64,000 nt of DNA, from assembly GCF_003337415.1 (NCBI RefSeq), contig NZ_QPJT01000021.1:19924-83923 (forward strand), written 5' to 3'. This document shows positions 8,553-16,880 of this stretch, piece after piece. The notes beneath the pieces were generated by a model. It saw only the letters and a list, made by a program, of their open reading frames with translations. It made no database searches and was not told where the DNA came from. The position numbers and the translations under genes were made by a program. Source of the DNA: Anaerobacterium chartisolvens (GTDB taxonomy: Bacteria > Bacillota > Clostridia > Acetivibrionales > DSM-27016). Each line of letters starts with the position of its first letter. The stretch's first letter is position 1.

Positions 8553-9704
8553 TTATGTTATTGTCTTACGGGGTATATTGGTCTTGAGCACTTCTTTGGA
8601 AACTCTCTCCCAGTTAAACCTCTCCTCTACACATTTCCTGCCCTTGTGCCCCATTTCGGTACGCTTCTGCGGATTGTCGAGGAGATAATTTATACAGCTT
8701 GCAAAGGCGTCGGGATTATTATAATCATTTATTACGCGGCCGTTTCCATAGCCGCGTACTACCTCCGAATTTCCGCCTCTGTTGGTGGTTATTACAGGAA
8801 GCCCGGAAGCCATGGCTTCATAATGAACCCTCGCTAAGGGCTCATCCCATTGTGACGGGCACACAAAAATGTCACCGAGATTATATAAGGCCGGAATCTG
8901 GGACGGAGGTACAAAGCCTGTAAATATGACCGGCCCTGCAAGCTCCTTCGACAAAGTATGCAGGCTGCGGGTGTAGTCGTCGGTTTTATTGCCCCCATAC
9001 CATTTGCTTCCTACAATAACCAGGGCTGTCTTGGGATGATCGAGCATTACCCTCTTCATTGCCTTCATTAATATATGAACGCCCTTTTTAACACTGAGCC
9101 TGCCTACAAACAGCACCGTCTTATAGCCCTTGAGGCCGTATCTTTCCTTCAGCAGCCTTTTGTTTAAAATTCCACGCTCTGTCCATGGAGGGGAATACAG
9201 TGAGATGTCGGCTGCCGAGTAAACGACGTTGAGCTTTGGAGCAGCCATAGGGTAGCTTTTTATCACACTGTCCGCTATAAATTTGCTTACGGTATTTATA
9301 AATTCAACCCTTTCTATGCATTTAACGGCGTCGTGATTGCTTATTTTTTCAGGGTGGAACATTTCATTGTGAAGGCTTAAGCTGAATTTAGCATCAGTAA
9401 GTGCCTCGCTTAGGGAAAGAATCCATAAAGGCCTGTTGAAGACATGTATAAGGTCATAGTCTTCTGCCTGCAGGGCGGCTCTTAAATTTTTCACGTACTC
9501 AGAGGCGGTTTTTGCGGGAAGCCTTATATACCTTACATCATACTTTGTTTCTTCTGAGGCAAGCCCCTCATATTGTATCCCATAAACCGTTATATCGTTC
9601 AGCCACGAAAGGTAGGGGAGAATTCCCTCTATATATATTTGAACCGCTCCTCCCGCAATAGGCGGAACAGGAAGCTTTTCTGTGCATATCATTGCAATTT
9701 TCAA
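8553..9704 (-). CDS. Glycosyltransferase family 4 protein
   Basis: 383-residue GT-B glycosyltransferase. The N-terminal domain has PPIAGGAVQIYIEGI; the C-terminal donor site includes LFVGRLSVKKGVHILMKA and the EX7E region EAMASGLPVITTNRGG. It likely adds a sugar, perhaps uronic acid from the downstream enzymes, to a spore coat or surface acceptor. The TTG start at 9704 follows GGAGGG and overlaps the stop of the CotS-like gene upstream. Confidence 0.88.
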   Translation of the reverse strand: MKIAMICTEKLPVPPIAGGAVQIYIEGILPYLSWLNDITVYGIQYEGLASEETKYDVRYIRLPAKTASEYVKNLRAALQAEDYDLIHVFNRPLWILSLSEALTDAKFSLSLHNEMFHPEKISNHDAVKCIERVEFINTVSKFIADSVIKSYPMAAPKLNVVYSAADISLYSPPWTERGILNKRLLKERYGLKGYKTVLFVGRLSVKKGVHILMKAMKRVMLDHPKTALVIVGSKWYGGNKTDDYTRSLHTLSKELAGPVIFTGFVPPSQIPALYNLGDIFVCPSQWDEPLARVHYEAMASGLPVITTNRGGNSEVVRGYGNGRVINDYNNPDAFASCINYLLDNPQKRTEMGHKGRKCVEERFNWERVSKEVLKTNIPRKTIT

Positions 9705-10735
9705 ATCATTCCCTCCTCATTAAGCAGAGAAATCAGCAGCGGAACCTTAGAAAGCTCCAGCCTTGCCGTTTTTTCAATTTCAGAAGGCTTTAGAGGCTTA
9801 TTATTCTGAAAAAGGTTTTTAACCAGGCCGAAGAACCAGTGCGGAAACAACATATCTATATACAGCAGCTTTTTTTCATCTGAATTAAGGGGATTGATTT
9901 TAGTATAGCAGCGCAGAATATTGCTTATTACAGCGGCCTCCCATTGCCCCTTGCCCTGTGATGTTTTCCCTATTATTTTTCTCAAATCCCTGACGGGAAG
10001 ATCAAAGGTCACGCCGTCTAAATCTATTACATAAACCCCCTTATCTGTCATCACGGCATTGCCCTTGCCATAGTCCTGATGGCAAAGAACCGCCGAGCTT
10101 GAGGCATCGTATGCAATACTACCGTAATTTGACCTTGACAGCAGCTCCATGGCCTGGCCGGCAACGCTTATTACGGGATCTGCCTGCTTAAAATATGTTG
10201 TATGATAAGGAAGAGATATACTCTTTGATATTTCCTTCCATTCCATAAGCCTTCTTTTCATAGAATCATACTGTGAGGGCCACTTTCCGAGCTTAGAGGA
10301 TATTTTTGCAGAGGGTAGCGGCTTATATCCCTTTGAATACAAATGGAAGCTGGCCAGACCCTCTATGGCTGAAAGCAGCTCGGGGGTGCCGGAAAAGGCC
10401 AGGGGCTTGCCGTGAAGCCACTCATAAAGAACAAAAAGCTGCTCATTATGCTTAACTATCGCCTGTCCGTCGGAGGTTTTAACAACCTGGGGAACATTTC
10501 CTCCCAAGCCTCTTATGTAAATCTGGGCATTTACAGAAAATACTGCCTTATCGTAAGTATGCCTAAGTCTTTTAAGACACAGCATACCTGATTTTGCTTT
10601 AACCTTCCACACTGTTTTTATAGTTCCGCTTTGTATAACCGATATATTTTCAACCTCAATATTATATTTAAGCAGCACCTCACAGGCCAGCTTGTTTAAA
10701 GCATTATTCGATTCTGAAAACTCATTATCCACCAT
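9701..10735 (-). CDS. CotS-like spore coat protein (second copy)
   Basis: 344-residue protein of the CotS/YtaA family, which has an aminoglycoside-phosphotransferase-like kinase fold and is found in spore coats. Visible: CHQDYGKGNAVM (catalytic-loop-like, HxDxxxxN) and VYVIDLDGVTFDLPVRDLRK (metal-binding D). I place the start at 10735 because GAAAGGA precedes it and it lies past the stop of the upstream gene; longer in-frame starts up to 10810 would overlap that gene by 65 bases. It may phosphorylate a coat glycan or be structural. Confidence 0.85.
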   Translation of the reverse strand: MVDNEFSESNNALNKLACEVLLKYNIEVENISVIQSGTIKTVWKVKAKSGMLCLKRLRHTYDKAVFSVNAQIYIRGLGGNVPQVVKTSDGQAIVKHNEQLFVLYEWLHGKPLAFSGTPELLSAIEGLASFHLYSKGYKPLPSAKISSKLGKWPSQYDSMKRRLMEWKEISKSISLPYHTTYFKQADPVISVAGQAMELLSRSNYGSIAYDASSSAVLCHQDYGKGNAVMTDKGVYVIDLDGVTFDLPVRDLRKIIGKTSQGKGQWEAAVISNILRCYTKINPLNSDEKKLLYIDMLFPHWFFGLVKNLFQNNKPLKPSEIEKTARLELSKVPLLISLLNEEGMI

Positions 10736-10745
10736 TACCATCCTT

Positions 10746-11804
10746 TCATAAGCTGCTTTTTGGAACAAGGGAATCGAAGCCTTCCAGTATGGGATTAATA
10801 GTTTTTTCAATACTCGTTACATCCCTCAGCCTTTTTAAATAATTTTCCCCCGTCCAATCCTTTTCTCTTTTATAGCAATATTTATTCATAGCTCCCAAAA
10901 ACAGATGAGGGAACATTATATCCAGCTTGACAACCTGCCATTGTGATAGTGTCAGGGGGTTTTCGGATTGGTAGTACCGTAAGATGTCTGCGGTCAGGCT
11001 TGCATCCCATTTCCCTTTTTTCTTCATTACCTTGTTAAGAAGCTTTCTGATGTCTCTTGCAGGGATATCCATTGTAATGGAATCAGTGTCTATGACATAG
11101 ACCTTTCCCGAGCCGGAAAGAAACAGGTTGCCTGCCGCAAAATCCTGATGGCATAGACCTCCTAAGCTTCTTGTCTTTTCTGTCCAGTCGCGGTACTCGC
11201 TGCCCTTAAGGCCATTTATCGACCTTTCGGCCCTGAATGAAAATGAGGGAAATTCATCGGCTATAAAACTGCCTGACTCATCCCTTGGCCCCGATAGCAG
11301 CTTGGTTTTATAAAAGCTCCCCATATCCTCAAGCTGCCTGCCGTAATCCTCTATCCATGTTCCGAGGTGCATCTTGGGCTTACAGCAGGAAGGAGGCGAG
11401 AAGCCGATGGAGGCCTTATGGAATTTTGCAAGCTCCTTTACAACAGCTTTCAACTGCTGTGGGATGCTATAGCTTGGATTCCTGCCCTCTATTGCTTGAG
11501 AAAGAGTATAGCAGCTTCCGTCAATATTTACATATGGCCTTGCATCAACGGTTTTAATTACAGCGGGTATGTTTATGCCATTGTGCATAAGATGCTCTAC
11601 TGCAGAAAGCGTATACTTAAGAGTATCCTCGGAGCTTGAAACCTTTTTCAATATCTTATGTCCCTCCGGGGTTTGAATCCACCAGACGCCTTTCTTATCC
11701 TTATAGGATTCGTTTCGTATTCCGAGCACCTTTATATTGTACATGCTTAAAACCTTTTCCAGAGGCTCCCGGCTTTCTGAAGGCAAAAATATCACTCCCT
11801 TCAA
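10746..11804 (-). CDS. CotS-like spore coat protein (first copy)
   Basis: About 350 residues, paralogous to the following gene. It keeps LCHQDFAAGNLFLS and VYVIDTDSITMDIPARDIRK, the kinase-fold catalytic and metal motifs of the CotS family, and WWIQTPEGHKILKKV near the N-terminus (ATP-site lysine region). The start is uncertain: TTG at 11804 has no ribosome site, TTG at 11786 follows AAGGGAG at good spacing, and the first ATG is at 11744. Two adjacent copies with glycosylation genes are typical of clostridial spore coat loci. Confidence 0.85.
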   Translation of the reverse strand: MKGVIFLPSESREPLEKVLSMYNIKVLGIRNESYKDKKGVWWIQTPEGHKILKKVSSSEDTLKYTLSAVEHLMHNGINIPAVIKTVDARPYVNIDGSCYTLSQAIEGRNPSYSIPQQLKAVVKELAKFHKASIGFSPPSCCKPKMHLGTWIEDYGRQLEDMGSFYKTKLLSGPRDESGSFIADEFPSFSFRAERSINGLKGSEYRDWTEKTRSLGGLCHQDFAAGNLFLSGSGKVYVIDTDSITMDIPARDIRKLLNKVMKKKGKWDASLTADILRYYQSENPLTLSQWQVVKLDIMFPHLFLGAMNKYCYKREKDWTGENYLKRLRDVTSIEKTINPILEGFDSLVPKSSL

Positions 11805-11873
11805 GGTTGTACATCAGACTGCGGACATAAAAGCCTTAAGCCCACAGCCTGATAGTTTAAGGCAGTACGGGGA

Positions 11874-12113
11874 TTATATATCCTCCTCAGTGTCTCTTTC
11901 ATCACATGGCAAATCCCATGAAATTTTTATGGTCAGGCTCCCGCCATCCTCGTTTGTGGAATATTTTACTTTTACGTCAAGATCCAAACCCTCGGGAATT
12001 TTAACGTATTGGCCTTCCACCTGAAGATCGCCTGACAAAAGCTGGGATGATAATTTCTTTAATATGGACCCCAATTCAGACTTTGAGCATAATTCGCCGC
12101 GCGAATATTTCAT
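11874..12113 (-). CDS. Amphi-Trp domain small protein
   Basis: 79 residues. The pattern GDLQVEGQYVKIPEGLDLDVKVKYS followed by a final beta strand ending in SWDL resembles the amphi-Trp domain, a short beta-rich unit of unknown function. GAGGAG precedes the ATG. It is 69 bases upstream of the first CotS-like gene on the same strand and may be the operon's first gene. Confidence 0.65.
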   Translation of the reverse strand: MKYSRGELCSKSELGSILKKLSSQLLSGDLQVEGQYVKIPEGLDLDVKVKYSTNEDGGSLTIKISWDLPCDERDTEEDI

Positions 12114-12353
12114 AATAGTCCACTCCTCAATTTTATAGTATTAATAGAATAACTAATAACATAATATTCATTTATTTGTTATTATGTTACTTGTAAAAAT
12201 ATAATAAGGATTAGCCTTTTGCGTTGAAAGAGAGAGGAGCTTATGATATTATTGGAATAGGATATACATGGATCAGACATGTTAAGACAAATGGTGCATG
12301 ACTGATGCAGATTGTTAACTTTGGATTTTTAAATGCTTGTAAAGGAGATTTTT
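12114..12353. promoter_or_regulatory. Divergent intergenic region with inverted repeat
   Basis: This AT-rich 240-bp region separates the minus-strand coat/glycan operon from the plus-strand PP2C-LysM gene. TAACATAATA (12157-12166) and TATTATGTTA (12180-12189) form a perfect 10-bp inverted repeat with a 13-nt loop, a possible operator for one or both directions. No pair of promoter boxes is convincing. Confidence 0.35.
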
Positions 12354-13655
12354 ATGGGAAAGCTTACGAAAATCAGCACGACAGTGGTTTCGCATGCAGG
12401 CATGGAGAGTTCGGAAAATACAAATAATTTTTATGTTGACGGAAGATACATGTATGAGCATGAGACTGACAATGTTCAGGTGACGCTTGAAAAAAGCGGT
12501 GAGGAATTTATATTTGCAGTAAGCGATGGAATGGACAGGACAAGCCCCGGTAAGAACACGCACGTTTCAATGGCTGTGGAGCTCAAAAGGCTTGACAGGC
12601 AGCTTAAAGGAACAGGAGGGGACATTGAAAGCAAGCTGGTTCAGATAAAGGAAAAGTTTGATGAAATAGATAATTTGATTTACAGCATGGACATTGGGTC
12701 AAATACCGGTAAGCAGAGAGAAATGTCGGGTGCTGCCGTATTCATAAGCGAGGGAAGAATTGCTTCTTTAAGCAGGGGAAGGACGAGAATCTTCTCGTTA
12801 AGGAATGGCAGTCTAAAATCCGTATCGGGGGAAGAAAACAAGGCCGAAAAGCTTTTGAAAATGGGAATTCTGACAAATGAGCAGCTAAAGGAGCTGTCTT
12901 CGAATATAAGCTCACATGCGGGTGACAGGAGAAAAGGAGCGGGAAAGGCCAAAATTGAGGATATAGAGGAGGGTGATTTATACCTTATCTGTACCCGCAG
13001 CGTTTATGATGCCGTAGATGACGAAAAGCTTCATGAAATACTTTCACTGCGCAGGGACACGGGTTATATTGCCAATATGCTTCTAAAGGAGGCTATAAAG
13101 CATGACGCAAGCAGCAGCATGACCGTTATGATAATAAGGCTGGAAGAGCCTGAAGGCTTTAGCAGGGAGAGCTTTGTCCCCGCTGCAGGTCAGGCCAAAA
13201 AAGGCTTTGAGCACAAGGCGGCCAAAAAAAGAGAAAACGTATTAACCTATATAGCCTCAGGACTTGTCTGTATAATAATAATCGGGGTGCTGGTTTGGTT
13301 ATTCTATGGACAACTGTTTGGAGGTGGCGAAGATAGGACTGCCGATAATATGAACAGCTCGTCAAGCTCTGTATCTACTGCCGATCTGCCGGACGGTGAT
13401 TTGCCGGATGACGGGGAGAAGATGCCGCCGGAAGACGGTGGGGATGATCCCCAAGGCAGTCTGCCCACAGGTGGAGGAGACGATGCTGTGCCCGAGGACA
13501 TACAGCATGTGGTTGTGTCTGGGGACACTCTTCAGGGCATAAGCCAGAAATACTACAAAGATACCCAGAAATATACCATAATAATGGAGGCCAACGGCAT
13601 TAAGGATCCCAATCAGCTTCACATAGGGGATGTGCTTATTATCCCTCAGCAATAA
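12354..13655 (+). CDS. PP2C-like (probably inactive) membrane protein with LysM domain
   Basis: 433 residues. Residues ~1-260 follow the PP2C serine/threonine phosphatase fold (FIFAVSDGMDRTSPG at ~50), but later metal-binding motifs are degraded: the usual GDSR region reads SRGRTRIF, SDGL reads CTRSVYDAV, and the last DN reads SS. Then come one transmembrane segment (TYIASGLVCIIIIGVLVWLF, ~297-316), a Ser/Asp/Pro/Gly-rich linker, and a C-terminal LysM domain (VVVSGDTLQGISQKYY). It probably links a cytoplasmic sensing domain to peptidoglycan. ATG 12354 follows AAAGGAG. Confidence 0.85.
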   Translation: MGKLTKISTTVVSHAGMESSENTNNFYVDGRYMYEHETDNVQVTLEKSGEEFIFAVSDGMDRTSPGKNTHVSMAVELKRLDRQLKGTGGDIESKLVQIKEKFDEIDNLIYSMDIGSNTGKQREMSGAAVFISEGRIASLSRGRTRIFSLRNGSLKSVSGEENKAEKLLKMGILTNEQLKELSSNISSHAGDRRKGAGKAKIEDIEEGDLYLICTRSVYDAVDDEKLHEILSLRRDTGYIANMLLKEAIKHDASSSMTVMIIRLEEPEGFSRESFVPAAGQAKKGFEHKAAKKRENVLTYIASGLVCIIIIGVLVWLFYGQLFGGGEDRTADNMNSSSSSVSTADLPDGDLPDDGEKMPPEDGGDDPQGSLPTGGGDDAVPEDIQHVVVSGDTLQGISQKYYKDTQKYTIIMEANGIKDPNQLHIGDVLIIPQQ

Positions 13656-13661
13656 GTAATA

Positions 13662-13684
13662 GGGGCAGGCGAAAGGCCTGTCCC
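13662..13684 (+). terminator. GC-rich hairpin after the PP2C-LysM gene
   Basis: GGGGCAGGC-GAAA-GGCCTGTCCC forms a strong stem with a tetraloop five bases after the stop codon. The following sequence has only two Ts, so it is an imperfect intrinsic terminator. Confidence 0.5.
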
Positions 13685-13736
13685 TTAACATTCTCCAATT
13701 TAAATTTCAAAAAAGGCTTATAAAAAGCGAAAAAAA

Positions 13737-13784
13737 AAGCACTAAATTATAAAATATAAATAATTCCAATAATATCAAGTGCTT
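13737..13784. repeat. Inverted repeat in AT-rich spacer
   Basis: AAGCACT (13737-13743) and AGTGCTT (13778-13784) flank 34 AT-rich bases, just ahead of a tiny ORF with a strong ribosome site. It could be a leader structure; its function is unknown. Confidence 0.25.
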
Positions 13785-13825
13785 CAAATGAAATAAGTTT
13801 TTTCTATGTTCAAAGGAGGAACAAA

Positions 13826-13906
13826 ATGAAAAAAATTAATGCTTATTGCTGTACCAATATCAGTATAACATATTATTTTGGTAAAAGTATGTTAAATTTT
13901 TATTAA
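13826..13906 (+). CDS. Possible 26-residue peptide
   Basis: CAAAGGAGGAACAAA directly before the ATG is among the best ribosome sites in the window. The frame encodes MKKINAYCC, then a short stretch ending in FGKSMLNFY before TAA. It has a basic start and two adjacent cysteines. It could be a leader or signalling peptide, a small membrane-associated peptide, or the stub of a decayed gene. Nothing further downstream in this frame supports a longer protein. Confidence 0.3.
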   Translation: MKKINAYCCTNISITYYFGKSMLNFY

Positions 13907-14050
13907 ATATGTTAAAAAGATATTAACAAAGTATAATTTCTTAATAAAACTCTTTCAAATAGCTATGTCGGAATATTATCCATTTAATTTTTAATTCTCT
14001 CATTGGTTAGCAAATCAAATATTAAAATACCAGACAGTTCAGGCAATATA

Positions 14051-14079
14051 TTTACAATTATTGTAAAATAAGTTATATT
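14051..14079 (+). promoter_or_regulatory. Sigma-A-type promoter for the SLH gene
   Basis: TTTACA (14051-14056), a 17-bp spacer and TATATT (14074-14079), ending 48 bp before the start of the SLH-domain gene. The rest of the ~440-bp spacer (13685-14127) is AT-rich and holds only the small ORF and inverted repeat listed separately. Confidence 0.55.
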
Positions 14080-14127
14080 ATACTTTGCGTGAGTTGTTAA
14101 AATTTATTTAGCAGGGCTGGTATTCAA

Positions 14128-15285
14128 ATGGAAAAGAATAAAAGGGCATACATATTAATATTAATTTTGCTGCTGATATATGCTGACGGCTTTTACTGTA
14201 TGCGGGCTGCATCCGAAGGGTTGGGAGCGTGTTACGGGAGTGAAGAGATAACGCGGATAGAGTTTGTAGCCTTGGTAAACCGTACCTTTGGGCTTGAGGA
14301 AAAAGCACATGCCGACTTTAATGATATATCTTCGGGAGATTATTTTATTACTGAGTTGCAAAGGGCTAAAGCGGAGGGCTACATAAAGGGGTATGGAGAC
14401 GGAAGCTTCAGGCCCTTCAATAAAATAAACAGGCAGGAAGCGGCAACCATATTATACAGGCTTATGCGCCTTAACACGCTTAAAAATTGTCAGAGAGAGT
14501 TCAGTGATACAAATGAGGTGCCATTATGGAGCCGGGATATTATAAACGCTGTTGTGGAAGCGGGATATATGAGAGAATGCGGCGGCATGAGGTTTTGCCC
14601 GACAAAAGCGTTAACACGGGATGAAGCGCGGGACATTGTGGAACGGACGGCGGGGACAGCGGGGACAGTTCTCACAGAAGAGGAGGCAATACAGGGAAAT
14701 GCTTTAATCAGCAGAGGAAATATAAGGCTTGCGAATAAAATAATACAGGGAAATCTTTGCCTTGGCTCAGGGATAGGAGATGGAGCTGTTGAACTTTGCA
14801 ATGTCACTGTAATGGGGAGAACTATAATTTGCGGGGGAAGTGAAATAGTCATCATGGATTCTACAATGGGTGATGTGGTTATAGACAAGGGCGGGGGACA
14901 GTTACTCAAGCTTACTGCATCTGGAATGACCAGAACCAGTGATGTGATTGTACTATCCCGTGCATATATAAGGGAAAATGCAAATCCGGGAATAGCCTTT
15001 GGGAATATTTTTCTGGAACAGGGTATAGGAGAAGGGGAAGAAATCAGGCTTGACGGGGCTTTCTTAAGTGTTACGGTAAACACTCCCGGAGTAAGACTCA
15101 TTATGGGAGAGCACTCACTGCTGGGTACTCTAAACCTTAACAAAAAGACGGAGGTCTTGGGAGGGGGGATGCTTGGAACGGTAAATATAAATGCAAATGC
15201 CGATGGTTCAACAATCCGTCAAAAGCCGGGGAGAATTAATGTGCAAATGGGGACATTTCTTGAAAATAAAGCGGCAACATCATGA
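14128..15285 (+). CDS. Secreted S-layer-homology-domain protein with repeat-rich C-terminus
   Basis: 385 residues. The N-terminus is a signal peptide (KNKRAYILILILLLIYADGF). Two SLH modules follow: one with AEGYIKGYGDGSFRPFNKIN and one with WSRDIINAVVEAGYM and FCPTKALTRDEA. SLH modules bind secondary cell-wall polymer. Residues ~195-380 contain short repeating strands (NLCLGSGIGDGAVEL, GDVVIDKGGG, GTLNLNKKTEVLGG) that suggest a beta-helix. It probably sits on the cell surface; substrate or partner unknown. Confidence 0.85.
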   Translation: MEKNKRAYILILILLLIYADGFYCMRAASEGLGACYGSEEITRIEFVALVNRTFGLEEKAHADFNDISSGDYFITELQRAKAEGYIKGYGDGSFRPFNKINRQEAATILYRLMRLNTLKNCQREFSDTNEVPLWSRDIINAVVEAGYMRECGGMRFCPTKALTRDEARDIVERTAGTAGTVLTEEEAIQGNALISRGNIRLANKIIQGNLCLGSGIGDGAVELCNVTVMGRTIICGGSEIVIMDSTMGDVVIDKGGGQLLKLTASGMTRTSDVIVLSRAYIRENANPGIAFGNIFLEQGIGEGEEIRLDGAFLSVTVNTPGVRLIMGEHSLLGTLNLNKKTEVLGGGMLGTVNINANADGSTIRQKPGRINVQMGTFLENKAATS

Positions 15286-15408
15286 GATCGGAAAGTTATG
15301 GGAGCGGAACGTCACAGGGGGCATTTCATACCAATCGTTTTCATGAATTCTCCTGTGCCGGAAAAGTTATTGCTGTTCTGTGGTAACTTTTAGAGATCTA
15401 TATAGGAC

Positions 15409-15595
15409 ACGATAAAGATTTTACAATCATAGAGGATACAAATGCCTGCAGAAATTTTTAATAGCAACGAAAAAGTGCCTTGCGGGGAAAAGTCTCTTGG
15501 GTTTGTCACTCGGCATTTTTCTTGGAGGTATTCCTTATGGGTCAAATAAAAATTTCTTCCGGCAAGTTATATCCTCTATATAAAATCTTTATCGC
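15409..15595 (+). repeat. 185-bp terminal-inverted-repeat element, copy A
   Basis: The ends are inverted repeats: GATAAAGATTTTACAATC and AGAGGATA at the left, and the complement of TATCCTCTATATAAAATC and TTTATC at the right. The centre has an imperfect hairpin (GTGCC / CGGCA). This is the most diverged of four copies in the window (others at 21297, 60587, 63916). It lies 155 bp from the 3' end of the REP-type transposase gene. See the small reading frame at 15442. Confidence 0.8.
15442..15549 (+). CDS. Possible short ORF inside repeat copy A
   Basis: 35-codon frame starting MPAEIFNSNEKVPCGEK, with AGAGGAT seven bases before the ATG. The same frame stays open in copies B and C (27 codons, TTG start) and in the visible part of D. 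Here the stop codon used in B and C is changed and the frame runs eight codons further. Codon changes between copies are mostly amino-acid changing, so evidence for selection on the peptide is weak. Confidence 0.25.
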   Translation: MPAEIFNSNEKVPCGEKSLGFVTRHFSWRYSLWVK

Positions 15596-15749
15596 TACAT
15601 ATATAATAGTATTTATTTTTAAAATATATGGCAACAAGAAAAGAGAGTCATCCTTAATAAGACTCACTATGGTGATGGTGAAGTGAATTCACGAGTATAA
15701 AGTTTTTATAAGAGTTTTGGATATTTACCTTTTGTGTAGGGGGAAGACG

Positions 15750-16679
15750 CTATACGCTTAAGCCTGCCAGCTCATCGAACACGCTTTGGTACATAGGATT
15801 GCCCGAGCTGAGCAGATCATAGCCCCTTGCAAACATGCGTGAACAACCGGATATGGTTATGTTGTGTATGCTGCCGCAGATTTGCTTGTAACCCAGCCCG
15901 CACAGCACCCTTAAGACATAGGCGCTGAATGCCCTGAATTCCTGCAGCTTCCTTTTGCCGTTAGGAGCCAGTCCAGCCCATTTAGGAAGCATAAGACTGG
16001 TGGATATAAAAGAAATGACCTTTGCTGCCGGAAGGTTTCGTGCAATAATATCTCTTCCGCTCACATACTCATACTGTATTGCAGTGGAAAGGCTCTTCTT
16101 CAGCTTTTTGAAGCTGCCCACATCCCTTTGGTGGCTCACAAAGCCAAAGTATTTTTCTGCAAACTGTTCATGATCCTCTATATTGAAAAGCTTCATAATG
16201 AAGCTCTTATCCACCAGTCCGAGTAAATCCCTCCGTATGCCCAAGTATATGCCGTAGGAGGAATACTTGTACGCTTCCTCTCTGCCTGCATAGCCCTCTA
16301 TATCATGGGGATTGTTGTGAATGTAGGCTGAAACAGCGAGGTTGTATTCGTCGGTATCCAGTATTCTGCTCTCAAACCTGCCCTGAAACACATGCCCGTG
16401 CCTTTTGTACTTATGATTGTAGTACCAGACATAGGCAGTGTTTAAGCAGTGCATGAATTTTGATACATCAAAGCCCTTTGGGTCCAAGTGAAGGTGCAGA
16501 TGGTTGTCCATCAGGCAGTACGCATAAATGCTGCACTTATACTTGTCGGTGTATCTCTTAAGCAGCCCGAGGTAATAATCCTTGTCATCGTCATCTCTAA
16601 AGAGGAGAAATTCGGACTCACTGCGGGACATTATATGAAAAATGGCACTGGGGTGCTTTTCACGGGATTTTCTGGGCAT
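15750..16679 (-). mobile_element. REP-associated tyrosine transposase (IS200-like, Y1 family)
   Basis: 309-residue single gene encoding a Y1 HUH transposase domain: KHPSAIFHIMSRSE at the start, the HUH motif in NHLHLHL (about residue 60), and VWYYNHKYKRHGHVFQGRF (~100). A C-terminal extension of about 130 residues follows. RAYT proteins mobilise short palindromic elements instead of flanking themselves with inverted repeats; no IS ends are evident here. AAGGAG precedes the ATG. Palindromic repeat copy A is close downstream. Confidence 0.85.
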
Positions 16680-16880
16680 ATTTGACTCCTTAATATAATA
16701 TTTTCTAACATACTATTTCCTATATTTTAACATAGAACATGAGTTTGGTAAAGGGGTTTTAAGTAAATTTTTAAAAAAAATTGCTAATTTTTGAGAAATG
16801 TCCCCCTGCCACCCCTCGCCATTGATATAATGATAATATATTTAAAATCAATTTGCATAAGCTTTACAGGAGGTAAAAAT
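16680..16880. other. Intergenic region upstream of GH42
   Basis: This 200-bp divergent spacer lies between the transposase and GH42 genes. It is AT-rich, with one GC-rich patch (TGTCCCCCTGCCACCCC near 16799) and a TATAAT at about 16824 that could be a -10 box, but no matching -35 is clear. ACAGGAGG at 16867 is the GH42 ribosome site. Confidence 0.4.

Noticed and set aside
14640..14670. CGGGGACAG direct repeat in the SLH gene
   Set aside because: Two adjacent 9-bp units in frame (GTAGT in the protein) with no hairpin; a simple coding duplication.
15480..15686. 68-codon frame running out of repeat copy A
   Set aside because: It starts in a different frame from the one shared by all repeat copies and extends into unrelated flanking sequence.
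15750..16679. Complete insertion sequence around the transposase
   Set aside because: No terminal inverted repeats, target duplication or second gene (tnpB) are visible; it fits a stand-alone RAYT gene better.
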